Positions 11,938-26,124 are shown, numbered from the stretch's first letter. The stretch: 64,000 nucleotides of DNA from Oasisia sp. SBJ-2009 (GCA_964017155.1 OZ024861.1:16405283-16469282); one strand, 5' to 3'. Numbers and translations: made by a program. Notes: generated from the letters alone by a model not told the origin.

Positions 11938-14188
11938 GAATGGCATATAATGCTTCAGATACATCTTTGCGCAGCCTCCATACAGCCCTCGTGGCGTCGC
12001 CGTTAACACGTTTTAGAGTTCCAGATCGCAGAGAGTAGATTGCCAACACAATAAAGGGAACTTCTGTCGTTGAGTGTAGTAGTTTGAAGCTCAGCAGTAC
12101 GAATGTTAAATTAGATACTGTCCAAACGTTTATTTGCCTAGGCATAGGTGGAAAGCTGCTTGAGACTTTGAGACAACTCATCGAAGAGTGGTATGCACCA
12201 TATACAGTGTACTGTGAATGAGAACAAGAATATGAATATTATGTTCCATTTCCGACAATAATTAGGCACTTGCGCAGAATACAAGCCAACCTCAATTGCT
12301 CCTATGTTTGAAACTTCATTACGAGAGGCGCGGGTAGGGTAGTGTAGTGGTTTTAATACGCGCGGACGCAGCAGGCCTGATATATTTGGTCGAAAACTCA
12401 ATGGAGAGAGTCTGACATTGTTGAATCTAATCGGTGTTATACCCCACGCACATTGACTTGCATCGTGCATATAAAGTACCCGAATGTCGCACTGGCCGTC
12501 GTACCATAACACAACTGTAGTCCTATGTGTGTGTACCTTATTGCGAAATAGGTTAGCGCAAGTAAAACATTGAAAGAACGAAGTAAAAGTGGAAGAAAGC
12601 GCCTCCCCCCCCCCCCAGTTTGCTTAGATCAAAGGCGTCGCCATCTTGACATTTGACGTCGCCGGGAACGAAAATGGCGCGTCTGCCGTATCGTCGTGAC
12701 GTCACGGTATTGTTGTGGCGTGTCTTCCGGTTTGCCGCCATTACTGTGTCGCGCAGCCGAATGCTGGCGACAGATGCCAGTTTCTTTAGTGTAATCTCGA
12801 CCGCATCGCGGTGGGATTTGCGTCTTTGACGCCAGTGGGGTGAAGGAATGTGGGCATATGTAAGCATTGAGCCTGCTGTTTTCAATTTTGTTAGACACCG
12901 TTCACATTGTAACGCCGGTTTATTGTTTTTTCTCAGGTCTCTGCGCCCGGTGAAGATACAGCGACACGTGGCCGACGACTTCTGGCAGCATTACTGACCG
13001 ACCAGGCCCGATGATGTGAAGATTGGCGACGCGGAACAGTCATTCGACAGTGGGTGACGCGTTGTTTTATCAAGTTATTTTATTTATATAACCTGTTGAG
13101 TGAGGTAGATGATAATGTAGGCCGATCACTGGGAGAATCAAATGAATGAGAGCATGGCATCGATACATGTATCACACCTAGTGCGAGTGGACATTAGTTT
13201 TGATGTTGCAGTTCTCACAATCGAAACGTTTTACTCAGACGATTGATCGAGCTATTTGTCACGCTATATGATGTATTTCAAGATACACAATGTCAAAATA
13301 TGATGCAAAATAATGCACATGAAACGAGACTTGTGTAACAGGTCGAGATCGCACCGCGGAAAGTATCTTAACACTGATATGCATAAGCACCATTCGCGCG
13401 GCCAATGCCACACACATTATCGCATGTACACATACACCCACTCAATACAGTTGAGTAGATGATTCTTTGACCGTCATGACACCAAGCACAACGCATTCAT
13501 CTCGACTGGAAACAGCATACTTAGGAATCAGCATGCCAAGGCAACCTACACAAGTGCCTCTTTCTTTGCAATAGTGTAACTCAAGGGTTCACATTTGACA
13601 TGTCTTCCTTCAAAGACAAGTGTAGAGATCATTCGATGTTTTGAGACCCATATTTATTGCAGTCACACATATCTCGGCACGCGGATTTGTATCTAGGTAG
13701 TGACGGAGTTCGAATGCATATGTTGATACATTGCCTTGGAAACAATATCATATGCTACAGTGATCAGTGCCAACAGGCCAGCTCTTTGGCCATGTCATGA
13801 GCGCTATGCCGACAAACAGGTAACGCCAAAGGCTAGACATAACAGCGATGGCGAAGAGCCTTACGAGAAAACAAAGGTTGTTCCAAACTACCCAGATAAC
13901 TACGAAATGATATACTAGACATGCGTGGGGTTCATCACTACTCGCGCGTCGCATTCTCAGAGGGTCTGTGTCGCTCACACGTCGGTCTCAAATAGGACGA
14001 CCTGAAACCAAAGAGCAGACATGTCGCAAGTTCAATATGAAAACGAAACCACAAAGCAGCTAACAGGCAATGGTCGCAGCATAAAATCATTGATGTTGAG
14101 CCAGCTACATACATTGTACGTCCTACAAAGCGTATTACACTACAGAGTAAATCTAGACTGTATGCGAACGAACGTCTTTTATCGCATG
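11938..14188. repeat. Unit U6, subfamily B
   Basis: 2,251 bp. Poly-C tract of 12. CRE core at 12697-12704. It carries a 4-bp insertion, TTGAGTGAGGTAG in place of TTGAGGTAG. Its first part matches U10 closely, including shared private alleles CAGCCTCCATAC and CGTTTATTTGCC. Confidence 0.95.
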
Positions 14189-16436
14189 GAATGGCATATA
14201 ATGCTTCAGATACATCTTTGCGCAGCCTGCATACAGCCCTCGTGGCGTCGCCGTTAACACGTTTTAGAGTTCCAGATCGCAGAGAGTAGATTGCCAACAC
14301 AATAAAGGGAACTTCTGTCGTTGAGTGTAGTAGTTTGAAGCTCAGCAGTACGAATGTTAAATTAGATACTGTCCAAACGTCTATTTGCCTAGGCATAGGT
14401 GGAAAGCTGATTGAGACTTTGAGACAACTCATCGAAGAGTGGTATGCACCATATACAGTGTACTGTGAATGAGAACAAGAATATGAATATTCTGTTCCAT
14501 TTCCGACAAGAATTAGGCACTTGCGCAGAATGCAAGCCAACCTCAATTGCTCCTATGTTTGAAACTTCATTACGAGAGGCGCGGGTAGGGTAGTGTAGTG
14601 GTTTTAATACGCGCGGACGCAGCAGGCCTGATATATTTGGTCGAAAACTCAATGGAGAGAGTCTGACATTGTTGAATCTAATCGGTGTTATACCCCACGC
14701 ACATTGACTTGCATCGTGCATATAAAGTACCCGAATGTCGCACTGGCCGTCGTACCATAACACAACTGTAGTCCTATGTGTGTGTACCTTATTGCGAAAT
14801 AGGCTAGCGCAAGTAAAACATTGAAAGAACGAAGTAAAAGTGGAAGAAAGCGCCTCCCCCCCCCAGTTTGCTTAGATCAAAGGCGTCGCCATCTTGACAT
14901 TTGACGTCGCCGGGAACGAAAATGGCGCGTCTGCCGTATCGTCGTGACGTCACGGTATTGTTGTGGCGTGTCTTCCGGTTTGCCGCCATTACTGTGTCGC
15001 GCAGCCGAATGCTGGCGACAGATGCCAGTTTCTTTAGTGTAATCTCGACCGCATCGCGGTGGGATTTGCGTCTTTGACGCCAGTGGGGTGAAGGAATGTG
15101 GGCATATGTAAGCATTGAGCCTGCTGTTTTCAATTTTGTTAGACACCGTTCACATTGTAACGCCGGTTTATTGTTTTTTCTCAGGTCTCTGCGCCCGGTG
15201 AAGATACAGCGACACGTGGCCGACGACTTCTGGCAGCATTACTGACCGACCAGGCCCGATGATGTGAAGATTGGCGACGCGGAACAGTCATTCGACAGTG
15301 GGTGACGCGTTGTTTTATCAAGTTATTTTATTTATATAACCTGTTGAGTGAGGTAGATGATAATGTAGGCCGATCACTGGGAGAATCAAATCAATGATAG
15401 CATGACATCGATACATGTATCACACCTAGTGCGAGTGGACATTAGTTTTGATGTTGCAGTTCTCACAATCGAAACGTTTTACTCAGACGATTGATCGAGC
15501 TATTTGTCACGCTATATGATGTATTTCAAGATACACAATGTCAAAATATGATGCAAAATAATGCACATGAAACGAGACTTGTGTAACAGGTCGAGATCGC
15601 ACCGCGGAAAGTATCTTAACACTGATATGCATAAGCACCATTCGCGCGGCCAATGCCACACACATTATCGCATGTACACATACACCCACTCAATACAGTT
15701 GAGTAGATGATTCTTTGACCGTCATGACACCAAGCACAACGCATTCATCTCGACTGGAAACAGCATACTTAGGAATCAGCATGCCAAGGCAACCTACACA
15801 AGTGCCTCTTTCTTTGCAATAGTGTAACTCAAGGGTTCACATTTGACATGTCTTCCTTCAAAGACAAGTGTAGAGATCATTCGATGTTTTGAGACCCATA
15901 TTTATTGCAGTCACACATATCTCGGCACGCGGATTTGTATCTAGGTAGTGACGGAGTTCGAATGCATATGTTGATACATTGCCTTGGAAACAATATCATA
16001 TGCTACAGTGATCAGTGCCAACAGGCCAGCTCTTTGGCCATGTCATGAGCGCTATGCCGACAAACAGGTAACGCCAAAGGCTAGACATAACAGCGATGGC
16101 GAAGAGCCTTACGAGAAAACAAAGGTTGTTCCAAACTACCCAGATAACTACGAAATGATATACTAGACATGCGTGGGGTTCATCACTACTCGCGCGTCGC
16201 ATTCTCAGAGGGTCTGTGTCGCTCACACGTCGGTCTCAAATAGGACGACCTGAAACCAAAGAGCAGACATGTCGCAAGTTCAATATGAAAACGAAACCAC
16301 AAAGCAGCTAACAGGCAATGGTCGCAGCATAAAATCATTGATGTTGAGCCAGCTACATACATTGTACGTCCTACAAAGCGTATTACACTACAGAGTAAAT
16401 CTAGACTGTATGCGAACGAACGTCTTTTATCGCATG
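14189..16436. repeat. Unit U7, subfamily B
   Basis: 2,248 bp. Poly-C tract of 9, which accounts for the 3-bp difference from U6 and U8. CRE core at 14945-14952. It is very close to the neighbouring copies: the 202-codon minus-strand open stretch starting in U6 (13938-14546) is repeated unchanged at 16186-16794. Confidence 0.95.
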
Positions 16437-18687
16437 GAATGGCATATAATGCTTCAGATACATCTTTGCGCAGCCTGCATACAGCCCTCGTGGCGTCGCC
16501 GTTAACACGTTTTAGAGTTCCAGATCGCAGAGAGTAGATTGCCAACACAATAAAGGGAACTTCTGTCGTTGAGTGTAGTAGTTTGAAGCTCAGCAGTACG
16601 AATGTTAAATTAGATACTGTCCAAACGTCTATTTGCCTAGGCATAGGTGGAAAGCTGATTGAGACTTTGAGACAACTCATCGAAGAGTGGTATGCACCAT
16701 ATACAGTGTACTGTGAATGAGAACAAGAATATGAATATTCTGTTCCATTTCCGACAAGAATTAGGCACTTGCGCAGAATGCAAGCCAACCTCAATTGCTC
16801 CTATGTTTGAAACTTCATTACGAGAGGCGCGGGTAGGGTAGTGTAGTGGTTTTAATACGCGCGGACGCAGCAGGCCTGATATATTTGGTCGAAAACTCAA
16901 TGGAGAGAGTCTGACATTGTTGAATCTAATCGGTGTTATACCCCACGCACATTGACTTGCATCGTGCATATAAAGTACCCGAATGTCGCACTGGCCGTCG
17001 TACCATAACACAACTGTAGTCCTATGTGTGTGTACCTTATTGCGAAATAGGCTAGCGCAAGTAAAACATTGAAAGAACGAAGTAAAAGTGGAAGAAAGCG
17101 CCTCCCCCCCCCCCCAGTTTGCTTAGATCAAAGGCGTCGCCATCTTGACATTTGACGTCGCCGGGAACGAAAATGGCGCGTCTGCCGTATCGTCGTGACG
17201 TCACGGTATTGTTGTGGCGTGTCTTCCGGTTTGCCGCCATTACTGTGTCGCGCAGCCGAATGCTGGCGACAGATGCCAGTTTCTTTAGTGTAATCTCGAC
17301 CGCATCGCGGTGGGATTTGCGTCTTTGACGCCAGTGGGGTGAAGGAATGTGGGCATATGTAAGCATTGAGCCTGCTGTTTTCAATTTTGTTAGACACCGT
17401 TCACATTGTAACGCCGGTTTATTGTTTTTTCTCAGGTCTCTGCGCCCGGTGAAGATACAGCGACACGTGGCCGACGACTTCTGGCAGCATTACTGACCGA
17501 CCAGGCCCGATGATGTGAAGATTGGCGACGCGGAACAGTCATTCGACAGTGGTTGACGCGTTGTTTTATCAAGTTATTTTATTTATATAACCTGTTGAGT
17601 GAGGTAGATGATAATGTAGGCCGATCACTGGGAGAATCAAATGAATGAGAGCATGGCATCGATACATGTATCACACCTAGTGCGAGTGGACATTAGTTTT
17701 GATGTTGCAGTTCTCACAATCGAAACGTTTTACTCAGACGATTGATCGAGCTATTTGTCACGCTATATGATGTATTTCAAGATACACAATGTCAAAATAT
17801 GATGCAAAATAATGCACATGAAACGAGACTTGTGTAAGAGGTCGAGATCGCACCGCGGAAAGTATCTTAACACTGATATGCATAAGCACCATTCGCGCGG
17901 CCAATGCCACACACATTATCGCATGTACACATACACCCACTCAATACAGTTGAGTAGATGATTCTTTGACCGTCATCACAGCAAGCACAACGCATTCATC
18001 TCGACTGGAAACAGCATACTTAGGAATCAGCATGCAAAGGCAACCTATACAAGTGCCTCTTTCTTTGCAATAGTATAACTCAAGGGTTCGCATTTGACAT
18101 GTCTTCCTTCAAAGACAAGTGTAGAGATCATTCGATGTTTTGAGACCCATATTTATTGCAGTCACACATATCTCGGCACGCGGATTTGTATCTAGGTAGT
18201 GACGGAGTTCGAATGCATATGTTGATCCATCGCCTTGGAAACAATATCATATGCTACAGTGATCAGTGCCAACAGGCCAGCTCTTTGGCCATGTCATGAG
18301 CGCTATGCCGACAAACAGGTAACGCCAAAGGCTAGACATAACAGCGATGGCGAAGAGCCATACGAGAAAACAAAGGTTGTTCCAAACTACCCAGATAACT
18401 ACGAAATTATATACTAGACATGCGTGGGGTTCATCACTACTCGCGCGTCGCATTCTCAAAGGGTCTGTGTCGCTCACACGTCGGTCTCAAATAGGACGAC
18501 CTGAAACCAAAGAGCAGACATGTCGCAAGTTCAATATGAAAACGAAACCACAAAGCAGCTAACAGGCAATGGTCGCATCATATAATCATTGATGTTGAGC
18601 TAGCTACATACATTGTACGTCCTACAAAGCGTATTACACTACAGAGTAAATCTAGACTGTATGCGAACGAACGTCTTTTATCGCATG
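16437..18687. repeat. Unit U8, subfamily B
   Basis: 2,251 bp. Poly-C tract of 12. CRE core at 17196-17203. It shares GAATGAGAGCATGGC (about 17643) with U6 but not U7, so alleles alternate with a two-unit period here. Confidence 0.95.
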
Positions 18688-20932
18688 GAATGGCATATAA
18701 TGCTTCAGATACATCTTTGCGCAGCCTGCATACAGCCCTCGTGGCGTCGCCGTTAACACCTTTTTGAGTTCCAGATCGCAGAGAGTAGATTTCCAACACA
18801 ACAAAGGGAACTTCTGTCGTTGAGTGTAGTAGTTTGAAGCTCAGCAGTAAGAATGTTAAATTAGATACTGTCGAAACGTCTATTTGCCTAGGCATAGGTG
18901 GAAAGCTGCTTGAGACTTTGAGACAACTCATCGAAGAGTGGTATGCACCGTATACAGTGTACTGTGAATGAGAACAAGAATATGAATATTCTGTTCCATT
19001 TCCGACAAGAATTAGGCACTTGCGCAGAATGCAAGCCAACCTCAATTGCTCCAATGTTTGACACTTCATTAGGAGAGGCGCGGATAGGGTAGTGTAGTGG
19101 TTTTAATACGCGCGGACGCAGCAGGCCTGATATATTTCGTCTAAAACTCAATGGAGAGAGTCTGACATTGTTGAATCTAATCGGTGTTATACCCCACGCA
19201 CATTGACTTGCATCGTGCATAAAAAGTACCCGAATGTCGCACTGGCCGTCGTACCATAACACAACTGTAGTCCTATGTGTGTGTACCTTATTGCGAAATA
19301 GACTAGCGCAAGTAAAACATTGAAAGAACGAAGTAAAAGTGGAAGAAAGCGCCTCCCCCCAGTTTGCTTAGATCAAAGGCGTCGCCATCTTGAAATTTGA
19401 CGTCGCCGGGAACGAAAATGGCGCGTCTGCCGTATCGACGTGACGTCACGGTATTGTTGTGGCGCGTCTTCCGGTTTGCCGCCATTGCTGTGTCGCGCAG
19501 CCGAATGCTGGCGACAGATGCCAGTTTCTTTAGTGTAATCTCGACCGCATCGCGGTGGGATTTGCGTCTTTGACGCCAGTGGGGTGAAGGAATGTGGGCA
19601 TATGTAAGCATTGAGCCTGCTGTTTTCAATTTTGTTAGACACCGTGCACATTGTAACGCTGGTTTATTGTTTTTTCTCAGGTGTCTGCGCCCGGTGAAGA
19701 TACAGCGACACGTGGCCGACGACTTCTGGCAGCATTACTGACCGACCAGGCCCGATGATGTGAAGATTGGCGACGCGGAACAGTCATTCGACAGTGGGTG
19801 ACGCGTTGTTTTATCGAGTTATTTTATTTATATAACCTGTTGAATGAGGTAGATAATAATGTAGGCCGATCACTGGGATAATCAAATCAATGATAGCATG
19901 ACATCGATACATGTATCACAGCTAGTGCGAGTGGACATTAGTTTTGATGTTGCAGTTCTCACAATCGAAACGTTTTACTCAGACGATTGATCGAGCTATT
20001 TTTCACCCTATATGATGTATTTCAAGATACACAATGTCAAAATATGATGCAAAATAATGCACATCAAACGAGACTTGTGTAAGAGGTCGAGATCGCACCG
20101 CGGAAAGTATCTTAACACTGATATGCATAAGCACCATTCGCGCGGCCAATGCCACACACATTATCGCATGTACACATACACCCACTCAATACAGTTGAGT
20201 AGATGATTCTTTGACCGTCACGACACCAAGCACAACGCATTCATCTTGACTGGAAACAGCATACTTAGGAATCAGCATGCAAAGACAACCTATACAAGTG
20301 CCTCTTTCTTTGCAATAGTGTAACTCAAGGGTTCACATTTGACATGTCTTCCTTCAAAGAAAAGTGTAGAGATCATTCGATGTTTTGAGACCCATATTTA
20401 TTGCAGTCACACATATCTCGGCACGCGGATTTGTATCTAGGTAGTGACGGAGTTCGAATGCATATGTTGATACATTGTCTTGGAAACAATATCATATGCT
20501 ACAGTGATCAGTGCCAACAGGCCAGCTCTTTGGCCATGTCATGAGCGCTATGCCGACAAATAGGTAACGCCAACGGCTAGACATAACAGCGATGGCGAAG
20601 AGCCATACGAGAAACCAAAGGTTGTTCCAAACTACCCAGACAACTACGAAATGATATACTAGACATGCGTGGGGTTCAACACTACTCGCGCGTCGCATTC
20701 TCAGACGGTCTGTATCGCTCACACGTCGGTCTCAAATAGGACGACCTGAAACCAAAGAGCAGACATGTCGCAAGTTCAATATGAAAACGAAACCACAAAG
20801 CAGCTAACAGGCAATGGTCGCATCATATAATCATTGATGTTGAGCTGGCAACATACATTGTACGTCCTACAAAGCGTATTACACTACAGAGTAAATCTAG
20901 ACTGTATGCGAACGAACGTCTTTTATCGCATG
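18688..20932. repeat. Unit U9, subfamily B, shortest poly-C
   Basis: 2,245 bp. Poly-C tract of only 6, the shortest in the array. CRE core at 19441-19448. Several private substitutions, for example AACACCTTTTTGAG at about 18755, make it the most divergent subfamily B copy. Confidence 0.95.
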
Positions 20933-23179
20933 GAATGGCATATAATGCTTCAGATACATCTTTGCGCAGCCTCCATACAGCCCTCGTGGCGTCGCCGTTA
21001 ACACGTTTTAGAGTTCCAGATCGCAGAGAGTAGATTGCCAACACAATAAAGGGAACTTCTGTCGTTGAGTGTAGTAGTTTGAAGCTCAGCAGTACGAATG
21101 TTAAATTAGATACTGTCCAAACGTTTATTTGCCTAGGCATAGGTGGAAAGCTGCTTGAGACTTTGAGACAACTCATCGAAGAGTGGTATGCACCATATAC
21201 AGTGTACTGTGAATGAGAACAAGAATATGAATATTATGTTCCATTTCCGACAAGAATTAGGCACTTGCGCAGAATGCAAGCCAACCTCAATTGCTCCTAT
21301 GTTTGAAACTTCATTACGAGAGGCGCGGGTAGGGTAGTGTAATGGTTTTAATACGCGCGGACGCAGTAGGCCTGATATATTTGGTCGAAAACTCAATGGA
21401 GAGAGTCTGACATTGTTGAATCTAATCGGTGTTATACCCCACGCACATTGACTTGCATCGTGCATATAAAGTACCCGAATGTCGCACTGGCCGTCGTACC
21501 ATAACACAACTGTAGTCCTATGTGTGTGTACCTTATTGCGAAATAGGCTAGCGCAAGTAAAACATTGAAAGAACGAAGTAAAAGTGGAAGAAAGCGCTCC
21601 CCCCCCCCCCAGTTTGCTTAGATCAAAGGCGTCGCCATCTTGACATTTGACGTCGCCGGGAACGGAAATGGCGCGCCTGTCGTATCGTCGTGACGTCACG
21701 GTATTGTTGTGGCGCGTCTTCCGGTTTGCCGCCATTACTGTGTCGCGCAGCCGAATGCTGTCGACAGATGCCAGTTTCTTTTGTGTAATCTCGACCGCAT
21801 CGCGGTGGGATTTGCGTCTTTGACGCCAGTGGGGTGAAGGAATGTGGGCATATGTAAGCATTGAGCCTGCTGTTTTCAATTTTGTTAGACACCGTGCACA
21901 TTGTAACGCTGGTTTATTGTTTTTTCTCAGGTGTCTGCGCCCGGTGAAGATACAGCGACACGTGGCCGACGACTTCTGGCAGCATTACTGACCGACCAGG
22001 CCCGATGATGTGAAGATTTGCGACGCGGAACAGTCATTCGACAGTGGGTGACGCGTTGTTTTTATCAAGTTATTTTATTTATATGACCTGTTGAGGTAGA
22101 TGATAATGTAGGCCGACCACTGGGAGAATCAAATCAATGATAGCATGACATCGATACATGTATCACAGCTAGTGCGAGTGGACATTAGTTTTGATGTCGC
22201 AGTTCTCACAATCGAAACGTTTTACTCAGACGATTGATCGAGCTATTTTTCACGCTATATGATGTATTTCAAGATACACAATGTCAAAATATGATGCAAA
22301 ATAATGCACATGAAACGAGACTTGTGTAAGAGGTCGAGATCGCACCGCGGAAAGTATCTTAACACTGATATGCATAAGCACCATTCGCGCGGCCAATGGC
22401 ACACACATTATCGCATGTACACATACACCCACTCAATACAGTTGAGTAGATGATTCTTTGACCGTCATCACAGCAAGCACAACGCATTCATCTCGACTGG
22501 AAACAGCATACTTAGGAATCAGCATGCAAAGGCAACCTATACAAGTGCCTCGTTCTTTGCAATAGTATAACTCAAGGGTTCGCATTTGACATGTCTTCCT
22601 TCAAAGACAAGTGTAGAGATCATTCGATGTTTTGAGACCCATATTTATTGCAGTCACACATATCTCGGCACGCGGATTTGTATCTAGGTAGTGACGGAGT
22701 TCGAATGCATATGTTGATACATTGCCTTGGAAACAATATCATATGCTAGAGTGATCAGTGCCAACAGGCCAGCTCTTTGGCCATGTCATGAGCGCTATGC
22801 CGACAAACAGGTAACGCCAAAGGCTAGACATAACAGCGATGGCGAAGAGCCATACGAGAAAACAAAGGTTGTTCCAAACTACCCAGATAACTACGAAATT
22901 ATATACTAGACATGCGTGGGGTTCATCACTACTCGCGCGTCGCATTCTCAGAGGGTCTGTGTCGCTCACACGTCGGTCTCAAATAGGACGACCTGAAACC
23001 AAAGAGCAGACATGTCGCAAGTTCAATATGAAAACGAAACCACAAAGCAGCTAACAGGCAATGGTCGCATCATATAATCATTGATGTTGAGCTAGCTACA
23101 TACATTGTACGTCCTACAAAGCGTATTACATTACAGAGTAAATCTAGACTGTATGCGAACGAACGTCTGTTATCGCATG
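20933..23179. repeat. Unit U10, subfamily B
   Basis: 2,247 bp. Poly-C of 12 after a lost C (GCGCT instead of GCGCCT). CRE core at 21691-21698. Its start is a near copy of the same part of U6, 8,995 bp upstream. The longest minus-strand open frame in the window (248 codons, 21133-21879) lies here. Confidence 0.95.
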
Positions 23180-24361
23180 GAATGGCATATAATGCTTCAG
23201 ATACATCTTTGCGCAGCCTGCATACAGCCCTCGTGGCGTCGCCGTTAACACGTTTTAGAGTTCCAGATCGCAGAGAGTAGATTGCCAACACAATAAAGGG
23301 AACTTCTGTCGTTGAGTGTAGTAGTTTGAAGCTCAGCAGTACGAATGTTAAATTAGATACTGTCCAAACGTCTATTTGCCTAGGCATAGGTGGAAAGCTG
23401 CTTGAGATTTTGAGACAACTCATCGAAGAGTGGTATGCACCATATACAGTGTACTGTGAATGAGAACAAGAATATGAATATTCTGTTCCATTTCCGACAA
23501 GAATTAGGCACTTGCGCAGAATGCAAGCCAACCTCAATTGCTCGTATGTTTGAAACTTCATTACGAGAGGCGCGGGTAGGGTAGTGTAGTGGTTTTAATA
23601 CGCGCGGACGCAGCATGCCTGATATATTTGGTCTAAAACTCAATGGAGAGAGTCTGACATTGTTGAATCTAATCGGTGTTATACCCCACGCACATTGACT
23701 TGCATCGTGCATAGAAAGTACCCGAATGTCGCACTGGCCGTCGTACCATAACACAACTGTTGTCCTATATGTGTGTACCTTATTGCGAAATAGGCTAGCG
23801 CAAGTAAAACATTGAAAGAACGAAGTAAAAGTGGAAGAAAGCGCCTCCCCCCCCCCCCAGTTTGCTTAGATCAAAGGCGTCGCCATCTTGAAATTTGACG
23901 TCGCCGGGAACGAAAATGGCGCGTCTGCCGTATCGTCGTGACGTCACGGTATTGTTGTGGCGCGTCTTCCGGTTTGCCGCCATTACTGTGTCGCGCAGCC
24001 GAATGCTGGCGACAGATGCCTGTTTCTTTAGTGTAATCTCGACCGCATCGCGGTGGGATTTGCGTCTTTGACGCCAGTGGGGTGAAGGAATGTGGGCATA
24101 TGTAAGCATTGAGCCAGCTGTTTTCAATGTTGTTAGACACCGTGCACATTGTAACGCTGGTTTATTGTTTTTTCTCAGGTGTCTGCGCCCGGTGAAGATA
24201 CAGCGACACGTGACCGTCGACTTCTGGCAGCATTACTGACCGACCAGGCCCGATGATGTGAAGATTGGCGACGCGGAACAGTCATTCGACAGTGGGTGAC
24301 GCGTTGTTTTATCAAGTTATTTTATTTATATAACCTGTTGAGGTAGATGATAATGTAGGCC
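23180..24361. repeat. Unit U11a, left part of the broken unit
   Basis: 1,182 bp of normal unit sequence, including a poly-C tract of 12 and a CRE core at 23939-23946. It ends at the GTAGGCC motif, after which unrelated sequence begins. It retains the tRNA-like boxes and the intron-like segment. Confidence 0.95.
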
Positions 24362-24371
24362 TGTATTTACC

Positions 24372-25169
24372 TGTAAACCTTTTCCTAATAGTGTTGAGGA
24401 TGTTAGTGGTATTTTTGAAATAACTGAATTATGGCGGCCTCATTTTAAACAGCTTTTTAATTGTATTAGGGATATAGTCATTCAACAGAACAAATGTGAT
24501 TCCAAATATACAAATGACATACCCCGGTAGTTGTGGAAATCAGCAAAGTTGAAAATGCCATTAAATACCTAGATATAAATAAGACTGATGATATGGGTGG
24601 TGTATTTGCTGAACACCTTAAACATTGTGATAAGCGCATTGTGCCTTTACTTGCTATGTGTATAACTGGGTTTTTTGTACATGGATTTTTACCTAGTTCT
24701 TTGTTATCTGTTGTATCTATTGTGGTGGTTCCTATTATCAAAGATAAATGTAGCAAGATTAACAGCAAAGACAATTATAGACCTATTGCATTAGCTAGTA
24801 TTGTGTAAAAAAAAATGAAAACATATTGTTAGACAGAATGTCAGTTACGCGGTCAACAATGTCCAATCAGTTTGGATTTGAGAAAAAAAAACAGGACAGA
24901 CTTGTGTATTTATGTCTTAAAGGAAGTTATTGACAGGCATAGGAGTCTCTATGGTTACATGTTTTTAGATGTGTCTAAAGCCTTTGACAGAGTGAAACAT
25001 TCTATCTTATTTCAAAAGTTGATTGACAGGGGAGTGCCTGGATATATTGTTAGACTGCTTATATATTGGTATTCGAATCAGACTATGTGTATAAGATGGT
25101 CAGGCAAATTGTCGGAACATTTTGGTGTTACAAATGGTGTCTGGCAAGGTGGTATACTCTCACCACACC

Positions 25170-25239
<70 letters not shown>

Positions 25240-25894
25240 GGATGATTTAACCATAGCTTTACACAAATGTAACACAAGGTGTGTAATATGTAGTACAACT
25301 ATCAACCATCTTATGTATGCTGATGACTTGGTAATTCTGTCCCCATCTGTATCAAGACTGTCTGAACTGATGCAGGTGTGTGGACTCTATGGGTTAAATC
25401 ATGATATTAAGTACAACTCCAAGAAAAGTGCTGTGTTAATATTTAAAAGTAACTAATACAATTATATGAACAATGTTGATGTTCCATCATTTAAGATTAA
25501 TGGTGAAACAATCCAGGAAGTGGATCATGTTAAATATTTGGGTCACTTTATTTCTAAGACATTACATGATGACAAATGCCGACAACTATATGCTAGGGGT
25601 AATATACTATTGCGGACATTTTACATGTGTTCCACTGAAGTGAAGCTGACTTTGCTTAGAACTTTCTGCTCTCCCATGTATACTGCTCAGCTGTGGTGGA
25701 ATTACACAGTAGCAAGTATACATAATCTTCATGTGGCTTACAATAATGTGTTTCGCTTATTGCTGAATCAGCCTATATATTGCAGTGCCTCCACCATGTT
25801 TGTAGAATACCATGTACCAGATAGTAAAGCTGTAATTAGAAACCTTGTATATAAATTCATGCGGATACTTGATGCTCTTATAATAAGTTGGTAA
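24372..25894 (+). pseudogene. Reverse transcriptase pseudogene of a LINE
   Basis: The reading frame is broken into pieces. 24372-24530 encodes the pre-RT part (TELWRPHFKQLFN) and ends at TAG. 24533-24808 is in another frame with the fingers motif DNYRPIAL. A frameshift lies at the A run near 24882. 24872-25456 carries motif A (FLDVSKAFD), motif B (GVWQGGILSPHLFN) and motif C (YADD). After an in-frame TAA (25454-25456), the thumb region continues with VKYLGH to 25894. The polymerase aspartates are visible, but stops, a frameshift and a TA expansion make this copy dead. In the living family the enzyme copies element RNA into DNA at a nicked target. Confidence 0.88.
25176..25233. repeat. (AT)29 microsatellite inside the RT pseudogene
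   Basis: 58 bp of perfect AT dinucleotides lie between RT motif B (ending LFNIY) and the MDDL segment. The repeat stays open in both strands (IYIY in translation), inserting about 19 residues. It probably expanded from a short native ATATAT in the coding sequence after the element died. Confidence 0.95.
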
Positions 25895-26118
25895 TTGCAA
25901 TTATCAACAGTGATATCAAATGGCAATCCAGGATAAGACGACATTGAATCAAAATGTTGTATATACAGAATAGTTTTTGATTTAATGTACCAGTCTGGAA
26001 TGTACCATTGTGCAATGTGTTTTTCTCTATCTACCATGTGCAATACTTTTATATTTTTCTATAGTCACTTGTTTTTTTAGTGTTTATGTGGACATTTGTA
26101 TGTACTATGACAATCTGA

Positions 26119-26124
26119 AATAAA
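26119..26124 (+). promoter_or_regulatory. Polyadenylation signal of the LINE
   Basis: AATAAA followed by GATATTGAAAAC, about 225 bp after the last RT stop. The position fits the 3-prime end of a non-LTR element. Confidence 0.6.

Larger units (their letters stand above)
717..24361. repeat. Macrosatellite array, left segment (units U1 to U11a)
   Basis: Ten complete head-to-tail copies and one broken copy of a 2,242-2,251-bp unit. Landmark GAATGGCATATAATGC recurs at 717, 2959, 5203, 7448, 9692, 11938, 14189, 16437, 18688, 20933 and 23180. Copies differ by scattered substitutions and 1-4-bp indels, chiefly in a poly-C tract. All copies are in the same orientation. U1-U5 form subfamily A and U6-U11 subfamily B. 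No repeat-family name is recognised. A kilobase-sized unit with internal promoter-like sequence fits the term macrosatellite better than classical satellite DNA. Confidence 0.97.

Noticed and set aside
13938..14546. 202-codon minus-strand frame repeated at 16186-16794
   Set aside because: It exists because two neighbouring B units are nearly identical. The same region is closed by stops in other units.
25078..25305. 75-codon minus-strand frame opposite the RT pseudogene
   Set aside because: It is a by-product of the AT dinucleotide run, which has no stops in this phase on either strand.
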